Position numbers and translations under genes: made by a program. A DNA stretch of 5,444 nucleotides from a bacterium (lineage in GTDB: Bacteria > CG03), in assembly GCA_013791675.1 (NCBI GenBank), contig VMTI01000102.1:1-5444 (forward strand), in the 5' to 3' direction. Shown here piece after piece: positions 5,392 to 5,444 of the stretch (position 1 is its first letter; every line of letters begins with the position of its first letter). The notes beneath the pieces are model-generated. The model was given only the letters and a program-made list of their open reading frames with translations. It was not told where the DNA came from and made no database searches.

Positions 5392-5444
5392 CCGCTTTCC
5401 GCGGAATGTCCGGCAGGGGAAAAATCTTTCCGGTTTCCGCTTTA
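5388..5444 (+). CDS. Possible start of the next operon gene (partial, unidentified)
   Basis: An ATG overlaps the rpsA stop as ATGA (5388-5391), the same joint as aroA/cmk, and the frame stays open for all 19 codons to the window edge (MTAFRGMSGRGKIFPVSAL). A second in-frame ATG lies at 5406. The peptide has basic residues followed by the beginning of a hydrophobic stretch, as in a membrane-anchor N-terminus. In several Gram-negative lineages sppA (signal peptide peptidase) follows rpsA, so sppA is a guess from context only. AGGA abuts the first ATG directly, too close to act as a normal Shine-Dalgarno. Nineteen open codons is weak evidence, and a stem-loop covers the same bases. Confidence 0.3.
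   Translation, partial: MTAFRGMSGRGKIFPVSAL
5401..5440 (+). terminator. Possible stem-loop after rpsA (candidate terminator)
   Basis: GCGGAA (5401-5406) is complementary to TTCCGC (5435-5440), and inside it CCGG (5410-5413) can pair with CCGG (5430-5433), separated by a small asymmetric internal loop; a short A-run/T-run pairing (around 5420-5422 and 5427-5429) could close the apex. The structure begins 9 nt after the rpsA stop and is followed by TTTA, where the window ends. The T tract is too short to call, so this could equally be chance pairing inside the next gene. Confidence 0.25.

Overview
This is an ordinary bacterial core-metabolism operon, read entirely on the + strand and coding almost wall to wall. 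In order it holds the 3' end of tyrA (prephenate/arogenate dehydrogenase), then aroA (EPSP synthase), cmk (cytidylate kinase), plsC (lysophosphatidate acyltransferase), ispH (HMBPP reductase) and rpsA (six-domain ribosomal protein S1). The last ~50 bases hold either the start of another gene or a stem-loop. No mobile element, CRISPR array, RNA gene or unknown defence-type system is visible.

Organism: an aroA-cmk-ispH-rpsA neighbourhood is common in Gram-negative and candidate-phylum bacteria. A 543-residue S1 with six S1 repeats is the Gram-negative-type length rather than the shorter four-domain Firmicutes form. Base composition is moderate, with many A runs and heavy use of AAA and ATA codons, and the proteins are lysine-rich. 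UGA is a stop here: the complete aroA, cmk, plsC, ispH and rpsA frames contain no internal UGA, and Trp is encoded by UGG. A deeply branching, probably uncultured Gram-negative lineage (Omnitrophota- or Elusimicrobiota-like) would fit, but that placement is a guess from gene order and composition.

Layout: 2-421 is the tyrA tail, overlapping aroA by 65 nt. aroA (357-1673) overlaps cmk (1670-2323) by an ATGA. cmk overlaps plsC (2310-2906) by 14 nt. plsC is followed by ispH (preferred GTG start at 2914, alternative ATG at 2878). ispH abuts rpsA (3760-5391) as TGA-ATG in the same frame. No promoter is visible between genes, so one polycistronic mRNA with translational coupling is likely; only rpsA has a strong Shine-Dalgarno sequence.

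The genes supply different branches of central biosynthesis: aromatic amino acids (tyrA, aroA), pyrimidine nucleotide recycling (cmk), phospholipid (plsC), isoprenoid precursors by the MEP pathway (ispH) and translation (rpsA). The most interesting details lie at the joints: an A AAA AAA slippery heptamer at the aroA stop that would shift directly into the cmk frame, a single in-frame UGA between ispH and rpsA (a pair known as a natural fusion in Clostridia), and a GC-rich palindrome-flanked segment that looks like an in-frame insertion in ispH.
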